Shown piece after piece: positions 1 to 7,855 of a stretch of DNA of 64,000 bases. Each line of letters opens with the position of its first letter. The first letter of the stretch is position 1. A model generated the notes under the pieces. That model was not told the origin of the DNA. It did no database searches and was given only the letters and a program-made list of their open reading frames with translations. Made by a program: the position numbers and the translations under genes. Source of the DNA: Paraburkholderia sp. CNPSo 3274 (GTDB taxonomy: Bacteria; Pseudomonadota; Gammaproteobacteria; Burkholderiales; Burkholderiaceae); the NCBI RefSeq assembly GCF_024206475.1, contig NZ_JAMBPR010000029.1, forward strand, positions 35,718 to 99,717, written 5' to 3'.

Positions 1-702
1 GCCTTCCTGCGCCGCGACGAAGGTGTCGTTCCACAGGCGCGCTTCGAGGTGGCTTTCCATCTTCGGCAGATAGAAGTACGGGCCGCTGCCGCGCGAGATC
101 AGTTCCTTCGCGTTGTGGAAGAGATAGAGCGCGAAGTCGAAGATACCGCCCGACACACGCTGACCGTCCACCGTCACGTGCTTTTCGTCGAGGTGCCAGC
201 CGCGCGGACGCACGATCAGCGTGGCGGTCTTGTCGTTGAGCTTGTAGGTCTTGCCGTTCTGTTCCAGCGAGATCGTGCGGCGCACTGCGTCCTTGAGGTT
301 GAGCTGGCCGACGATCTGGTTTTCCCAGTTCGGCGAGTTCGAGTCCTCGAAGTCGGTCATGTACGCGTCCGCGCCGGAGTTCAGCGCGTTGATGATCATC
401 TTGCGCTCGACCGGGCCCGTGATTTCCACGCGGCGGCATTCGAGATCCTTCGGCAGCGCGGCGATCTTCCAGTCGCCTTCGCGGATCGATTTCGTATCGG
501 CAAGAAAGTCGGGGCGCTCGCCGGCGTCGAGGCGCTTCGTGCGCTCGACGCGTGCCTTCAGCAGTTCCTGGCGGCGCGGCTCGAACGCGCGGTGCAGCTT
601 CGCGACGAGTTCGAGCGCTTCGGGCGTGAGGATCGTTTCGAAGCCGGGCTGGATTTCAGCCGTGATCTGCATGCCTTGCGGCAGTTGCAACGTGGTCGCC
701 AT
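1..702 (-). CDS. aceB: malate synthase A, N-terminal 234 residues (gene runs off the left edge)
   Basis: Malate synthase condenses glyoxylate and acetyl-CoA to malate, the second step of the glyoxylate shunt. The visible part begins MATTLQLPQG and includes the family segments CRRVEITGP, DAYMTDFEDS and RPRGWHLDEKH, which match the N-terminal half of the A isoform (about 530 residues when complete). The start is ATG at 702 with a GGAGCAAG ribosome site just upstream. The C-terminal catalytic part lies outside the window. A HAD dehalogenase gene ends 68 bp upstream on the same strand with no terminator between them, so co-transcription is likely. The partner enzyme, isocitrate lyase, is about 3 kb away on the same strand. 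Identification is secure; completeness cannot be judged. Confidence 0.95.
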   Translation of the reverse strand, partial: MATTLQLPQGMQITAEIQPGFETILTPEALELVAKLHRAFEPRRQELLKARVERTKRLDAGERPDFLADTKSIREGDWKIAALPKDLECRRVEITGPVERKMIINALNSGADAYMTDFEDSNSPNWENQIVGQLNLKDAVRRTISLEQNGKTYKLNDKTATLIVRPRGWHLDEKHVTVDGQRVSGGIFDFALYLFHNAKELISRGSGPYFYLPKMESHLEARLWNDTFVAAQEG

Positions 703-770
703 TTGCTTGCTCCTTGGTCGGTCAGATTGTGAATGCGTGGTTGTTGTGGCTGCGGCGAGGGGCTTGTCCG

Positions 771-1544
771 TCACGCGCCCGGGCTGGGGCGAGGGCGGCT
801 TTGCCTCTCGGGCGCAGCGGTTTCGAGAAAGGCGGCGAGTTCTGCCATGCCGCCGCCAGTGCCATGCGGCGCCACGCCGAGCTCTTCGGCAGGCAGCCGC
901 TGGCGGTTGATCCAGAACGTGGTGTAGCCGAACCAGCCGGCGCCTGCGGCGTCCCAGCCGTTCGACGACACGAACACCAGGTCGCGTGGCGCGGCGTCAA
1001 AGGCGCCCGTGCCGAGCGAATACGCGGCGGCGGCCGGCTTGTAGGCGCGCACGGCATCGACCGAAAGCACCTGGTCGAAGAGGCCGCTCATGCCTGCGCT
1101 CTTCACCGCGATGTCGAGCATCTGCGGGTTGCCGTTCGAGAGGATCGCAAGGCCCATGCGGGTGCCGTCTTCGCGTGGCTCACGCAGGCGGCGCAGCACA
1201 GGCAGCACGTCGGGGAAAGCCGAGAGGCAGGCGTATTCGTCCATGAGACGCTTTTCGCCCGCGCCCGTGAGCGACAGGTTCAGGCGGCGTGCGGCGTAAC
1301 GCAGTGCGTCGAGCGTGACGTCCCAGAACGGGCGGTAGCGTGCGCCGGCCGGGTCGGCGAGCGTGCGCAACTGCGTGTACTCGATCTGCTTCAGGCGCCA
1401 CAGATGCGAGAGCGCTTCGCCCTGGCCGGGGAACATCTGCTCGGCGGCAGCGACGACCGAATGCACGTCGAAGAGCGTGCCGTACGCGTCGAAGATCACT
1501 GCCTTGGGAAATCGTGTCGTGGTGGGTGTCGTTGTGGCCGACAT
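771..1544 (-). CDS. haloacid dehalogenase type II (HAD superfamily)
   Basis: A 257-residue HAD hydrolase of the L-2-haloacid dehalogenase type. The nucleophile motif FDAYGTLFDV is near residue 20, LSNGNP is in the middle, the lysine motif is AYKPAAAAY, and the diagnostic SSNGWDAAGAGWFGY follows. Enzymes of this group displace halide from 2-haloacids through an aspartyl ester to give 2-hydroxyacids; many members have unknown physiological substrates. The start is ATG at 1544. The open frame continues upstream, but the sequence before this Met is not conserved-looking. It lies directly upstream of aceB and divergent from a LysR gene, which suggests that LysR protein controls both. A role in clearing a toxic two-carbon acid such as a glycolate derivative is inference only. 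A general phosphatase role is the alternative. Confidence 0.85.
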   Translation of the reverse strand: MSATTTPTTTRFPKAVIFDAYGTLFDVHSVVAAAEQMFPGQGEALSHLWRLKQIEYTQLRTLADPAGARYRPFWDVTLDALRYAARRLNLSLTGAGEKRLMDEYACLSAFPDVLPVLRRLREPREDGTRMGLAILSNGNPQMLDIAVKSAGMSGLFDQVLSVDAVRAYKPAAAAYSLGTGAFDAAPRDLVFVSSNGWDAAGAGWFGYTTFWINRQRLPAEELGVAPHGTGGGMAELAAFLETAAPERQSRPRPSPGA

Positions 1545-1709
1545 AGCCTTGCACTCCGTCTTCAGAGGTCGAGGTCGATTGTATTCATGAGTCGTATCAC
1601 TGAAAAAGGCGGGATTGATCACTTGATCTTTTACTTTTACCCACCTAATCTGTCGGCCTACTTTCTCTTTTCCACTGTTTCTGTCGCCCAGTGCGCGCAG
1701 TGCCCACCG

Positions 1710-2612
1710 ATGGACCGCTTCAAACAGATCGAGACCTTCGTCACCGTGGCCGCCAAGGGCAGCCTTTCCGCCGCCGCCCAGGCCGAGGGCGTGGCGCCCG
1801 CCATCATCGGGCGGCGCATCGATGCGCTCGAAGAGCGCCTCGGCGTGAAGCTGCTCGTGCGCACCACGCGGCGCATCACGCTCACGTTCGAAGGATCGGC
1901 GTTCCTCGAGGATTGCCAGCGCATCATTCACGACATGCAGAACGCCGAGGCGAGTGTGTCCGAAGGCGGCGTGAAAGCGAGCGGGCACCTGCGCGTGTCC
2001 GCGCCGGCGGGCTTCGGGCGTCGCCACGTCGCGCCGCTCGTACCCGACTTCACGCTCGCGCATCCGGACGTGAGCATCGCGCTCGATCTTTCGGACCGGC
2101 TCGTTGATCTCGTGAACGAAGGCTTCGACTGCGCCGTGCGCCTGGGCGAATTGCCCGATTCGTCCCTCGTGTCGCTCAAGCTCGGTGAAAACCGGCGCGT
2201 GTGCGTGGCTGCGCCTGCGTATCTGTCGCGCCGCGGCGAGCCCGAAACGCCCGCCGACCTCGCGCGCCATAACTGCCTCGCCTTCGGCGTGAGTTTGAAC
2301 CAGCAGCGCGGCTGGGCGTTCCAGCAGGACGGCAAAGTGGTGTCGATCCGCGTGGCGGGGACGATGGAATGCTCGGACGGCGCGGTGCTGCATGAGTGGT
2401 GTCTCGCGGGCCACGGTCTGGCGTGGCGCTCGTGGTGGGAAGTCGGTGAGGACATTGCGGCGGGCCGGCTCGTGAGCGTGCTCGACGCGTTCGCAGCGCC
2501 GCCCATCGGCATTCATGCCGTGTTTCCGCAGCGCCGCCATTTGCCGCTGCGCGTGCGCCTCTTTCTCGACTATCTCAAGCATACCTACGGTCAACCCGGT
2601 TACTGGGGATAG
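1710..2612 (+). CDS. LysR-family transcriptional regulator
   Basis: A 300-residue LysR-type regulator. The winged helix-turn-helix covers roughly residues 1-60 (FVTVAAKGSLSAAAQAEGVA, then RRIDALEERLGVKLL), and a periplasmic-binding-like effector domain covers about 90-295. The start is the ATG at 1710 (MDRFKQIETF). It has no clear Shine-Dalgarno, but it is the position where the HTH homology begins; the open frame extends far upstream without coding character. The 165-bp gap to the divergent HAD-aceB pair is where LysR proteins normally bind. The closest family type is the CrgA/DhcR-like group. The effector is unknown. Control of the HAD-aceB pair is inferred from position only. Confidence 0.9.
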   Translation: MDRFKQIETFVTVAAKGSLSAAAQAEGVAPAIIGRRIDALEERLGVKLLVRTTRRITLTFEGSAFLEDCQRIIHDMQNAEASVSEGGVKASGHLRVSAPAGFGRRHVAPLVPDFTLAHPDVSIALDLSDRLVDLVNEGFDCAVRLGELPDSSLVSLKLGENRRVCVAAPAYLSRRGEPETPADLARHNCLAFGVSLNQQRGWAFQQDGKVVSIRVAGTMECSDGAVLHEWCLAGHGLAWRSWWEVGEDIAAGRLVSVLDAFAAPPIGIHAVFPQRRHLPLRVRLFLDYLKHTYGQPGYWG

Positions 2613-2803
2613 GGCGCAGTGCGTGTTTCCGATATCCGGGATGACCCGCACGCACGGCTTGCACGGATTTTTCGCGCACTACAATCGACCTGAGGGCCCA
2701 GGCGCTCGCCCGCGCGAGACGCCGGCTGAGTGTTTGCCCCGCGTTTTCACCCTTGATTTTGACCCTCGACTTGCCCGTAATCCGATAGATCACGGAGGGC
2801 GCC

Positions 2804-3238
2804 ATGTTCAAGCACATCCTCGTTCCGACGGACGGTTCGGAACTGTCGAAAAAGGCGATCGACGGCGCGATCGACCTCGCACGCACGGTGGGCGCGCGCG
2901 TCACGGCCTACGCGTGCCTGCCGCAATATCCGTACTCGCCTTACGCCGACGTGGTGATCGAGCCGCCCGGCGACTTCCAGACGCGCAGTGAGCGAGAGGC
3001 GCGAGTGCATCTGGACGAAATCGAAGCGGCGGCACGCGACGCGGGCGTGATCTGCGACAGCCGGACGAGCGTGCATCCCTCGCCGTATCTCGGCATCATC
3101 GAAGCCGCCGAATCGGGCGGCTGCGATGTCATCTTCATGGCCTCGCACGGGCGTCGCGGGCTCGGCAGCCTGCTGATCGGCAGCGAGACGCAGCGCGTGC
3201 TTACCCATACGAAAATTCCGGTGATCGTGTATCGCTAG
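2804..3238 (+). CDS. universal stress protein, UspA family
   Basis: A 144-residue single-domain Usp. It begins MFKHILVPTDGSELSKKA and ends in the nucleotide-binding signature ASHGRRGLGSLLIGSE followed by VLTHTKIPVIVYR. The HG-x9-GS part of the ATP-binding motif is present, so it is probably of the ATP-binding class, although the first glycine of the motif is alanine here. A GGAGGGCGCC ribosome site precedes the ATG. It stands alone between the LysR gene and the converging aceA. A role in energy or redox stress is family knowledge; the target is unknown. Confidence 0.93.
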   Translation: MFKHILVPTDGSELSKKAIDGAIDLARTVGARVTAYACLPQYPYSPYADVVIEPPGDFQTRSEREARVHLDEIEAAARDAGVICDSRTSVHPSPYLGIIEAAESGGCDVIFMASHGRRGLGSLLIGSETQRVLTHTKIPVIVYR

Positions 3239-3530
3239 CCTGGCGCGCCAGGGTTACATGCGGCGATCGAAGCGGGCGTTTTCCCCCGCGCTTTCCTGTG
3301 GATTCGCGATGAAGCACAAGGCCATGCTCGCCCGGTGCGTTGGCTGGGCGAGCCACGGGCCGGATTCTGTCCAGCACGCGCGGCCTGTGTCCTCTACCGC
3401 TTCCTCCCTGGAACGCCGTGCGGCATGCGCCCGCGCCGCGCCGGCAGGCGGCCAGCGCGCCCCGCCAAGGTACGCGTGCCGGCTGCCTGTTGGAGCGCGG
3501 CGGCTTGCGCCGCCGTTGCTGCCGGTGGTC
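3239..3530. other. intergenic region between convergent usp and aceA
   Basis: A 292-bp GC-rich gap between two convergent genes. I see no supported ORF and no hairpin followed by a T-run. A GC-rich self-complementary element, GCGGCGGCTTGCGCCGCC, sits around 3497-3514 and may form a hairpin after aceA on the minus strand. Confidence 0.5.
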
Positions 3531-4838
3531 TTACGCCACCTTCTTGTCGAAAAACTGCTCGTCTTCCGTCGAACCGTGCAGCGCCGTGGTGGAGGCGTCG
3601 CGCTCGACTGTCTGCGTCACGGCGTCGAAGTAGCCGGTGCCCACTTCGCGCTGATGCTTCACCGCTGTGAAGCCCTTCTCGGCGGCGGCGAACTCGGCCT
3701 GCTGGAGTTCCACGAACGCGCTCATGTTCTGGCGTGCGTAGCCGTGCGCGAGGTTGAACATCGAGTAGTTGAGCGAGTGGAAGCCCGCGAGCGTGATGAA
3801 CTGGAATTTGTAGCCCATCGCGCCCAGCTCGCGCTGGAACCTGGCGATCGTTGCGTCGTCGAGGTTCTTCTTCCAGTTGAACGACGGCGAGCAGTTGTAC
3901 GAGAGCAGCTTGCCCGGGAACTGCTTGTGGATCGCTTCGGCGAACTTTTTCGCGAACTCCAGATCCGGCTTGCCCGTCTCGCACCAGATCATGTCGGCGT
4001 ACGGCGCGTAGGCGAGGCCGCGCGAGATCGCCTGTTCGAGGCCATTCTTCGTGCGGAAGAAGCCTTCCACGGTGCGCTCGCCGGTGAGGAACGGGCGGTC
4101 GTTGTCGTCGATGTCCGACGTGACGAGGTCGGCGGCTTCCGCGTCGGTGCGGGCGAGCAGCACGGTCGGCACGCCGCAGACGTCGGCGGCCAGACGCGCG
4201 GCCGTGAGCTTGGCGATATTCTCGCGCGTCGGCACGAGCACCTTGCCGCCCATGTGGCCGCACTTCTTCACCGAGGCGAGCTGGTCTTCGAAGTGCACGC
4301 CAGCAGCACCCGCTTCGATCATCGCCTTCATCAGTTCGAACGCGTTCAGCACGCCGCCAAAGCCGGCTTCGGCGTCGGCCACGATCGGCTGGAAGAAGTC
4401 GGTGTAGCCTTCGTCGCCGGGGTTCTTGCCTTCTGACCACTGGATCTGGTCGGCGCGCGTGAGCGTGTTGTTGATGCGCTTGACCACCTGCGGCACCGAG
4501 TTAGCCGGGTAGAGCGACTGGTCCGGGTACATTTCGCCGGCGAGGTTGGCGTCGCCCGCGACCTGCCAGCCCGACAGATAGATCGCCTTGAGGCCGGCCT
4601 TCACTTGCTGCATGGCCTGGTTGCCCGTGAGCGCGCCCAGTGCGTTGATGAACGGCTCGGTGGTCACGCCTTTCCAGAGCTTTTCCGCGCCGTTCTTCGC
4701 GAGCGTGTGCTCCGGCTGGACCGAGCCACGCAGGCGCACCACGTCCTCAGCGGTGTAGTTGCGCTTGATGCCCTCCCAGCGCGGATCGGTTTCCCATTGC
4801 TGTCGGAGTTGCTGAGCTTGCTGTTGACGAGTCGACAT
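3531..4838 (-). CDS. aceA: isocitrate lyase
   Basis: Isocitrate lyase splits isocitrate to succinate and glyoxylate, the first step of the glyoxylate shunt and needed for growth on acetate and fatty acids. The protein is 435 residues, the usual length of the short bacterial form. The catalytic loop KKCGHMGGK places the active Cys at residue 193, and the metal/substrate motifs VHFEDQLASVKKCGH and LSYNCSPSFNW are present. The ATG at 4838 has a strong GAAGGAG site 8 nt upstream. The gene has its own AT-rich 5' region with perfect dyads, so it is probably independently regulated. It shares strand with aceB but is separated from it by the usp and LysR genes, so the shunt here is a neighbourhood and not one operon. 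Confidence 0.98.
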   Translation of the reverse strand: MSTRQQQAQQLRQQWETDPRWEGIKRNYTAEDVVRLRGSVQPEHTLAKNGAEKLWKGVTTEPFINALGALTGNQAMQQVKAGLKAIYLSGWQVAGDANLAGEMYPDQSLYPANSVPQVVKRINNTLTRADQIQWSEGKNPGDEGYTDFFQPIVADAEAGFGGVLNAFELMKAMIEAGAAGVHFEDQLASVKKCGHMGGKVLVPTRENIAKLTAARLAADVCGVPTVLLARTDAEAADLVTSDIDDNDRPFLTGERTVEGFFRTKNGLEQAISRGLAYAPYADMIWCETGKPDLEFAKKFAEAIHKQFPGKLLSYNCSPSFNWKKNLDDATIARFQRELGAMGYKFQFITLAGFHSLNYSMFNLAHGYARQNMSAFVELQQAEFAAAEKGFTAVKHQREVGTGYFDAVTQTVERDASTTALHGSTEDEQFFDKKVA

Positions 4839-4947
4839 GGTGTGCTCCTTCGTTTGCGTGATAAGTGGATCGCTGAAACGAAACTGCTGAACCGCTGAAT
4901 CTCACGAAACGAAAGTGCCGGGGTTTTGGGGTCGTTTCGTTTCGCTA

Positions 4948-4963
4948 ACTCTTATATAAGAGT
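4948..4963. promoter_or_regulatory. 16-bp perfect palindrome in the aceA promoter region
   Basis: ACTCTTATATAAGAGT is a perfect 16-bp inverted repeat, 110 bp upstream of the aceA ATG. On the minus strand TTGATT lies 14 bp before TATAAG, and the central TATATAAG could serve as a -10 element, so a protein bound here would overlap the promoter. I cannot assign it to a named regulator. Confidence 0.65.
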
Positions 4964-5015
4964 CTAGGCAAATCAATCGACCTGCAACAGACGAACAACG
5001 GGCTTTTTCAATGTT

Positions 5016-5031
5016 TTTTACTTAAGTAAAA
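5016..5031. promoter_or_regulatory. second 16-bp perfect palindrome upstream of aceA
   Basis: TTTTACTTAAGTAAAA is a perfect inverted repeat in the AT-rich stretch between aceA and the helicase terminator, about 180 bp from the aceA start. A looser inverted repeat (TACGAA at 5119-5124, TTCGTA at 5137-5142) lies further upstream. Together they make 4839-5163 the most dyad-rich non-coding stretch of the window. Confidence 0.55.
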
Positions 5032-5163
5032 TCAACATGTTATGTAATATATTTTGTGATGTGAAACGATATTTTCCATCTTGCAATCGTTCCCTTTGTG
5101 CCACGCAGCACCATTTTTTACGAAGCAAAAAAATTTTTCGTATCGTGAAATCTGTGCGGAGAT

Positions 5164-5192
5164 AAAAAAAGACCGGTGCCTAAGCACCGGTC
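5164..5192 (-). terminator. rho-independent terminator of the rhlE gene
   Basis: A 9-bp perfect stem GACCGGTGC / GCACCGGTC with a 4-nt loop is followed on the minus strand by a run of seven T. It lies 64 bp after the helicase stop codon and separates that gene from aceA. Confidence 0.9.
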
Positions 5193-5255
5193 CTGAGCGT
5201 TTCGCTGCGGCGGCGGGACGGCTCGAAGGCCGCGCCGTGCGCCGTTTTTGACTAT

Positions 5256-6977
5256 TTAGCTGTCGCGACGTGCGCCACGCGGGCCGTCGTTACGGCGCGC
5301 GCCGTAACCGCCACCGCCTTCGCGCGAGCGGCCGTAGCCTTCGCGTTGCTGGCCGAAGCCGCCACGGTTGCCTTCGCCGCCGCGCGAGCCGCCGCCGAAG
5401 CCGCCTTCACGCGAGCCGGAGCCGCCGTCGCGAGCGCCATAGCCGCCGCGCGGGCTTTCCGACTTGTTGCCCCAGCTGTTGCCGTTGCGATCGCCGCCGC
5501 CGTTGCCACTGCCGTTGCCACCATTGCTGCCACGGGCGCCGTAACCACCCGGCTTGCCGTTACCGTTACCGTTGCCGAAGCGACGACCACCGCCATTGCC
5601 ACCAGCCGGACGGCCGCGGCCGCCGAAGCCACGGTTGGCCGGCGCCGCCTTGCGCGGCTCGAAACCTGCCACGACGTTCACGGGCAGCGGCGAGCGCACG
5701 AAGCGCTCGATGCGCTTGAGCGCGCCTTGCTCGGCGTGATGCACGAGGCTCACTGCCACACCCGAGCGGCCTGCACGGCCGGTACGGCCGATGCGGTGCA
5801 CGTAGTCTTCGGCGAACTTCGGCAGGTCGTAGTTGAACACGTGCGTGATGCCGGGGATGTCGATACCGCGCGCCGCGACGTCGGTCGCGACGAGCACGCG
5901 CACGCGACGCTCGCGCAGCGCACGGATCGTGCGGTTACGCGCGCCTTGCGGCAGGTCGCCGTGCAGCGCGGCGCTTTCGAAGCCAGCGTCGGCGAGCTTG
6001 CCGGCGAGCTGGTCGGCGTCCATCTTCGTGGCCGTGAACACGACAGCCTGGTCGAGGCTTTCGTCACGCAGCAGATGGTCGAGCAGACGATCCTTGTGAT
6101 CGCGGTCGTCCACGTAGTGCACGGTTTGCGCGATGTTCGAGCTCGCTTCGAGCTTGCGCACGATCTCGATACGTTCCGGGTCCTTCAGCAGGCGGCTGGT
6201 GATCGAAGCAATCTTGCCGTCGAGCGTGGCCGAGAACAGCATGGTCTGACGCGTTTCGGGCGTAGCGGCGACGATCGTGTCGATGTCGTCGATGAAGCCC
6301 ATGTCGAGCATGCGGTCGGCTTCGTCGAGCACGAGCATCTTGAGTTCGGACAGATCGATGCGGCCGCGCTCGAGGTGATCGAGCAGACGGCCCGGGGTCG
6401 CCACGAGAATCTCGGGGTTCTTCGCGAGCAGCATCAGCTGCTGGCCGTAAGCCACGCCGCCGAGAATGCTGACCGTGCGCAGACGGCGCAGGTGCTTGCC
6501 GTACGTCGAAGCGGCCGTGGTCACCTGCATCGCGAGTTCGCGCGTGGGCGTGAGGACGAGGAGACCGGGGCGCGCCACCGGTTGCGGACGGCGCTGGCGG
6601 CGATCGCCTTGCTGCGCGTTCGCGCCTTGCGGGCGCGGCTGGGCAGCCAGCGTCTTCTGGATCTGCGCGAAGCGCTCGATGGCGGGCAGCATGAAGGCTG
6701 CGGTCTTGCCCGAACCGGTCGGGCTCGAGACCAGCAGGTCGCGGCCGGCGATGGCGGCAGGAATGGCGCGTTCCTGCACGGGCGTCGGGGCCTTGTAGCC
6801 CGCTGCGATCAGCCCGGAGACGATCTCCGGCGACAGACCGAGTGCCGCGAACGCCGAACCGTCGGAAACTTCGGCGGCCTGCGCGGGGGCTTCAGCGGAA
6901 GCGTCGGCGGCGGCGGGAAGACCGAGGGCCTGATCGGCGATTGCGTCCAGGGGGCTTTGGGTATTGCTCGAAGTCAT
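5256..6977 (-). CDS. rhlE: DEAD-box ATP-dependent RNA helicase, RhlE type, with Gly/Arg-rich tail
   Basis: A 573-residue DEAD-box helicase, a cytoplasmic enzyme that unwinds short RNA duplexes in ribosome assembly and RNA decay. The motifs occur in order: Q motif PTPVQERAIP (64-73), motif I SPTGSGKT (85-92), PTRELAMQV, TPGRLLDHL, DEAD (218-221), SAT (249-251) and HRIGRTGRAG (394-403). Two additions stand out. A Gln/Arg/Pro-rich insertion lies between motifs I and Ia (about 105-137). A Gly/Arg/Asn-rich tail of about 125 residues from residue 447 contains many RGG-like and GYG units and probably binds RNA without a fold. The RhlE assignment rests on core sequence and overall form; other Burkholderiales carry several paralogues. 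It is a single gene with its own terminator. Confidence 0.93.
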   Translation of the reverse strand: MTSSNTQSPLDAIADQALGLPAAADASAEAPAQAAEVSDGSAFAALGLSPEIVSGLIAAGYKAPTPVQERAIPAAIAGRDLLVSSPTGSGKTAAFMLPAIERFAQIQKTLAAQPRPQGANAQQGDRRQRRPQPVARPGLLVLTPTRELAMQVTTAASTYGKHLRRLRTVSILGGVAYGQQLMLLAKNPEILVATPGRLLDHLERGRIDLSELKMLVLDEADRMLDMGFIDDIDTIVAATPETRQTMLFSATLDGKIASITSRLLKDPERIEIVRKLEASSNIAQTVHYVDDRDHKDRLLDHLLRDESLDQAVVFTATKMDADQLAGKLADAGFESAALHGDLPQGARNRTIRALRERRVRVLVATDVAARGIDIPGITHVFNYDLPKFAEDYVHRIGRTGRAGRSGVAVSLVHHAEQGALKRIERFVRSPLPVNVVAGFEPRKAAPANRGFGGRGRPAGGNGGGRRFGNGNGNGKPGGYGARGSNGGNGSGNGGGDRNGNSWGNKSESPRGGYGARDGGSGSREGGFGGGSRGGEGNRGGFGQQREGYGRSREGGGGYGARRNDGPRGARRDS

Positions 6978-7396
6978 GAAAATCCTTGTTACACAGGAAA
7001 TAGAACGTCGGCGCCAATCGGCATACCCAAGTCGTCGGATTTTGCGAACAAATCGAAAAACGGGGGCAATCCGCCCACAACGGGGGATTTTTCGTTAGAA
7101 GCTGTTTTGGGTGCGACTTAGGCCGGGATTGGCCAGTCGCCAGCCTGATATTTGACGGCCCGAAAACAGGGCCACGGCAGGAGGGGACAGGTTCTAAACT
7201 GGATTGGAGCTTTAACGCTACGAGGCGTTGTGCTGATCGAACGAGCGACCGGAGCGCAACGCAGCACGCAGTATATCTCGTTTTGTTGCGGCGCGCCAGA
7301 GCGATGCACCGCGAGGGCACGGGCGCGGCGGTGTGACGCGGCAGGCCGGGCCGCCTGGCGCCGCCGCCCGCCAATTTTTAATTCAATCGTTCCGCT
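6978..7396. other. intergenic region between rhlE and the acyl-CoA-binding protein gene
   Basis: A 419-bp non-coding stretch. The part next to rhlE is the likely promoter and 5' leader of that gene. It holds two ACGGGGG copies about 23 bp apart (near 7060 and 7080), flanked by CGAAAAA and TTTTTCG, which could form a long imperfect hairpin. No supported ORF or RNA gene is visible. Confidence 0.5.
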
Positions 7397-7666
7397 TCAG
7401 CTCGTGGTGCCGCTCTTGAGCGATTCGACCAATTCCACATACTGCTGCCTGGCCGTTTCCTGCGCGGTGCCTTGCAGCGCGGCCCACGCTTCGTGCTTGT
7501 ACTTGCCGACGATATCGGTGAAGCCAGGCTTGTCGCCGTGGACGTCGCCTTCGGTGGCCTGCTTGAAGAGCGCATAAAGGCGCAGCAGCGTCAGGTTGCC
7601 GGGACGCTCCGGCAATTGCTGCACGTCTTGCTGGGCTTGGGCGAACTTCGTATTCACGTCGCTCAT
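7397..7666 (-). CDS. acyl-CoA-binding protein (ACBP family)
   Basis: An 89-residue single-domain ACBP. The family core is clear: LLRLYALFKQATEGDVHGDKP at about 25-45 fits the YxLFKQATxGD ligand-binding motif, followed by GKYKHEAWAAL. Members are four-helix proteins that bind medium- and long-chain acyl-CoA esters in the cytoplasm. The ATG at 7666 is preceded by GGAGGAAAC, a strong ribosome site. ACBP is near-universal in eukaryotes and scattered in bacteria, including Burkholderiales. It stands alone, divergent from tsaB, so the context does not reveal a partner pathway. Confidence 0.93.
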   Translation of the reverse strand: MSDVNTKFAQAQQDVQQLPERPGNLTLLRLYALFKQATEGDVHGDKPGFTDIVGKYKHEAWAALQGTAQETARQQYVELVESLKSGTTS

Positions 7667-7855
7667 CGTAGTTTCCTCCGCATATTGGTTCAGGTCAGCG
7701 CGCCGATGGTAGCAGCGCAAACCCCTGAAAAGCTGGAGCGATTCCTCCACTTGCGCCGGGTACGGCGGCACCAAAAGAGGCCATGACGCACGCGTACCCG
7801 CCAGTTGGCGAGAGCCGTGGGCCCGCTCGGGAGGCGGGGCATTACAATAGCGCTC

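Noticed and set aside
3359..3370. GCCGGATTCTGT, the complement of the ACAGAATCCGGC element near the 3' end of betaproteobacterial RNase P RNA
   Set aside because: The expected upstream conserved element (GAGGAAAGTCC) and the overall length are missing. Only a 12-nt match remains, so it is chance or at most a fragment.
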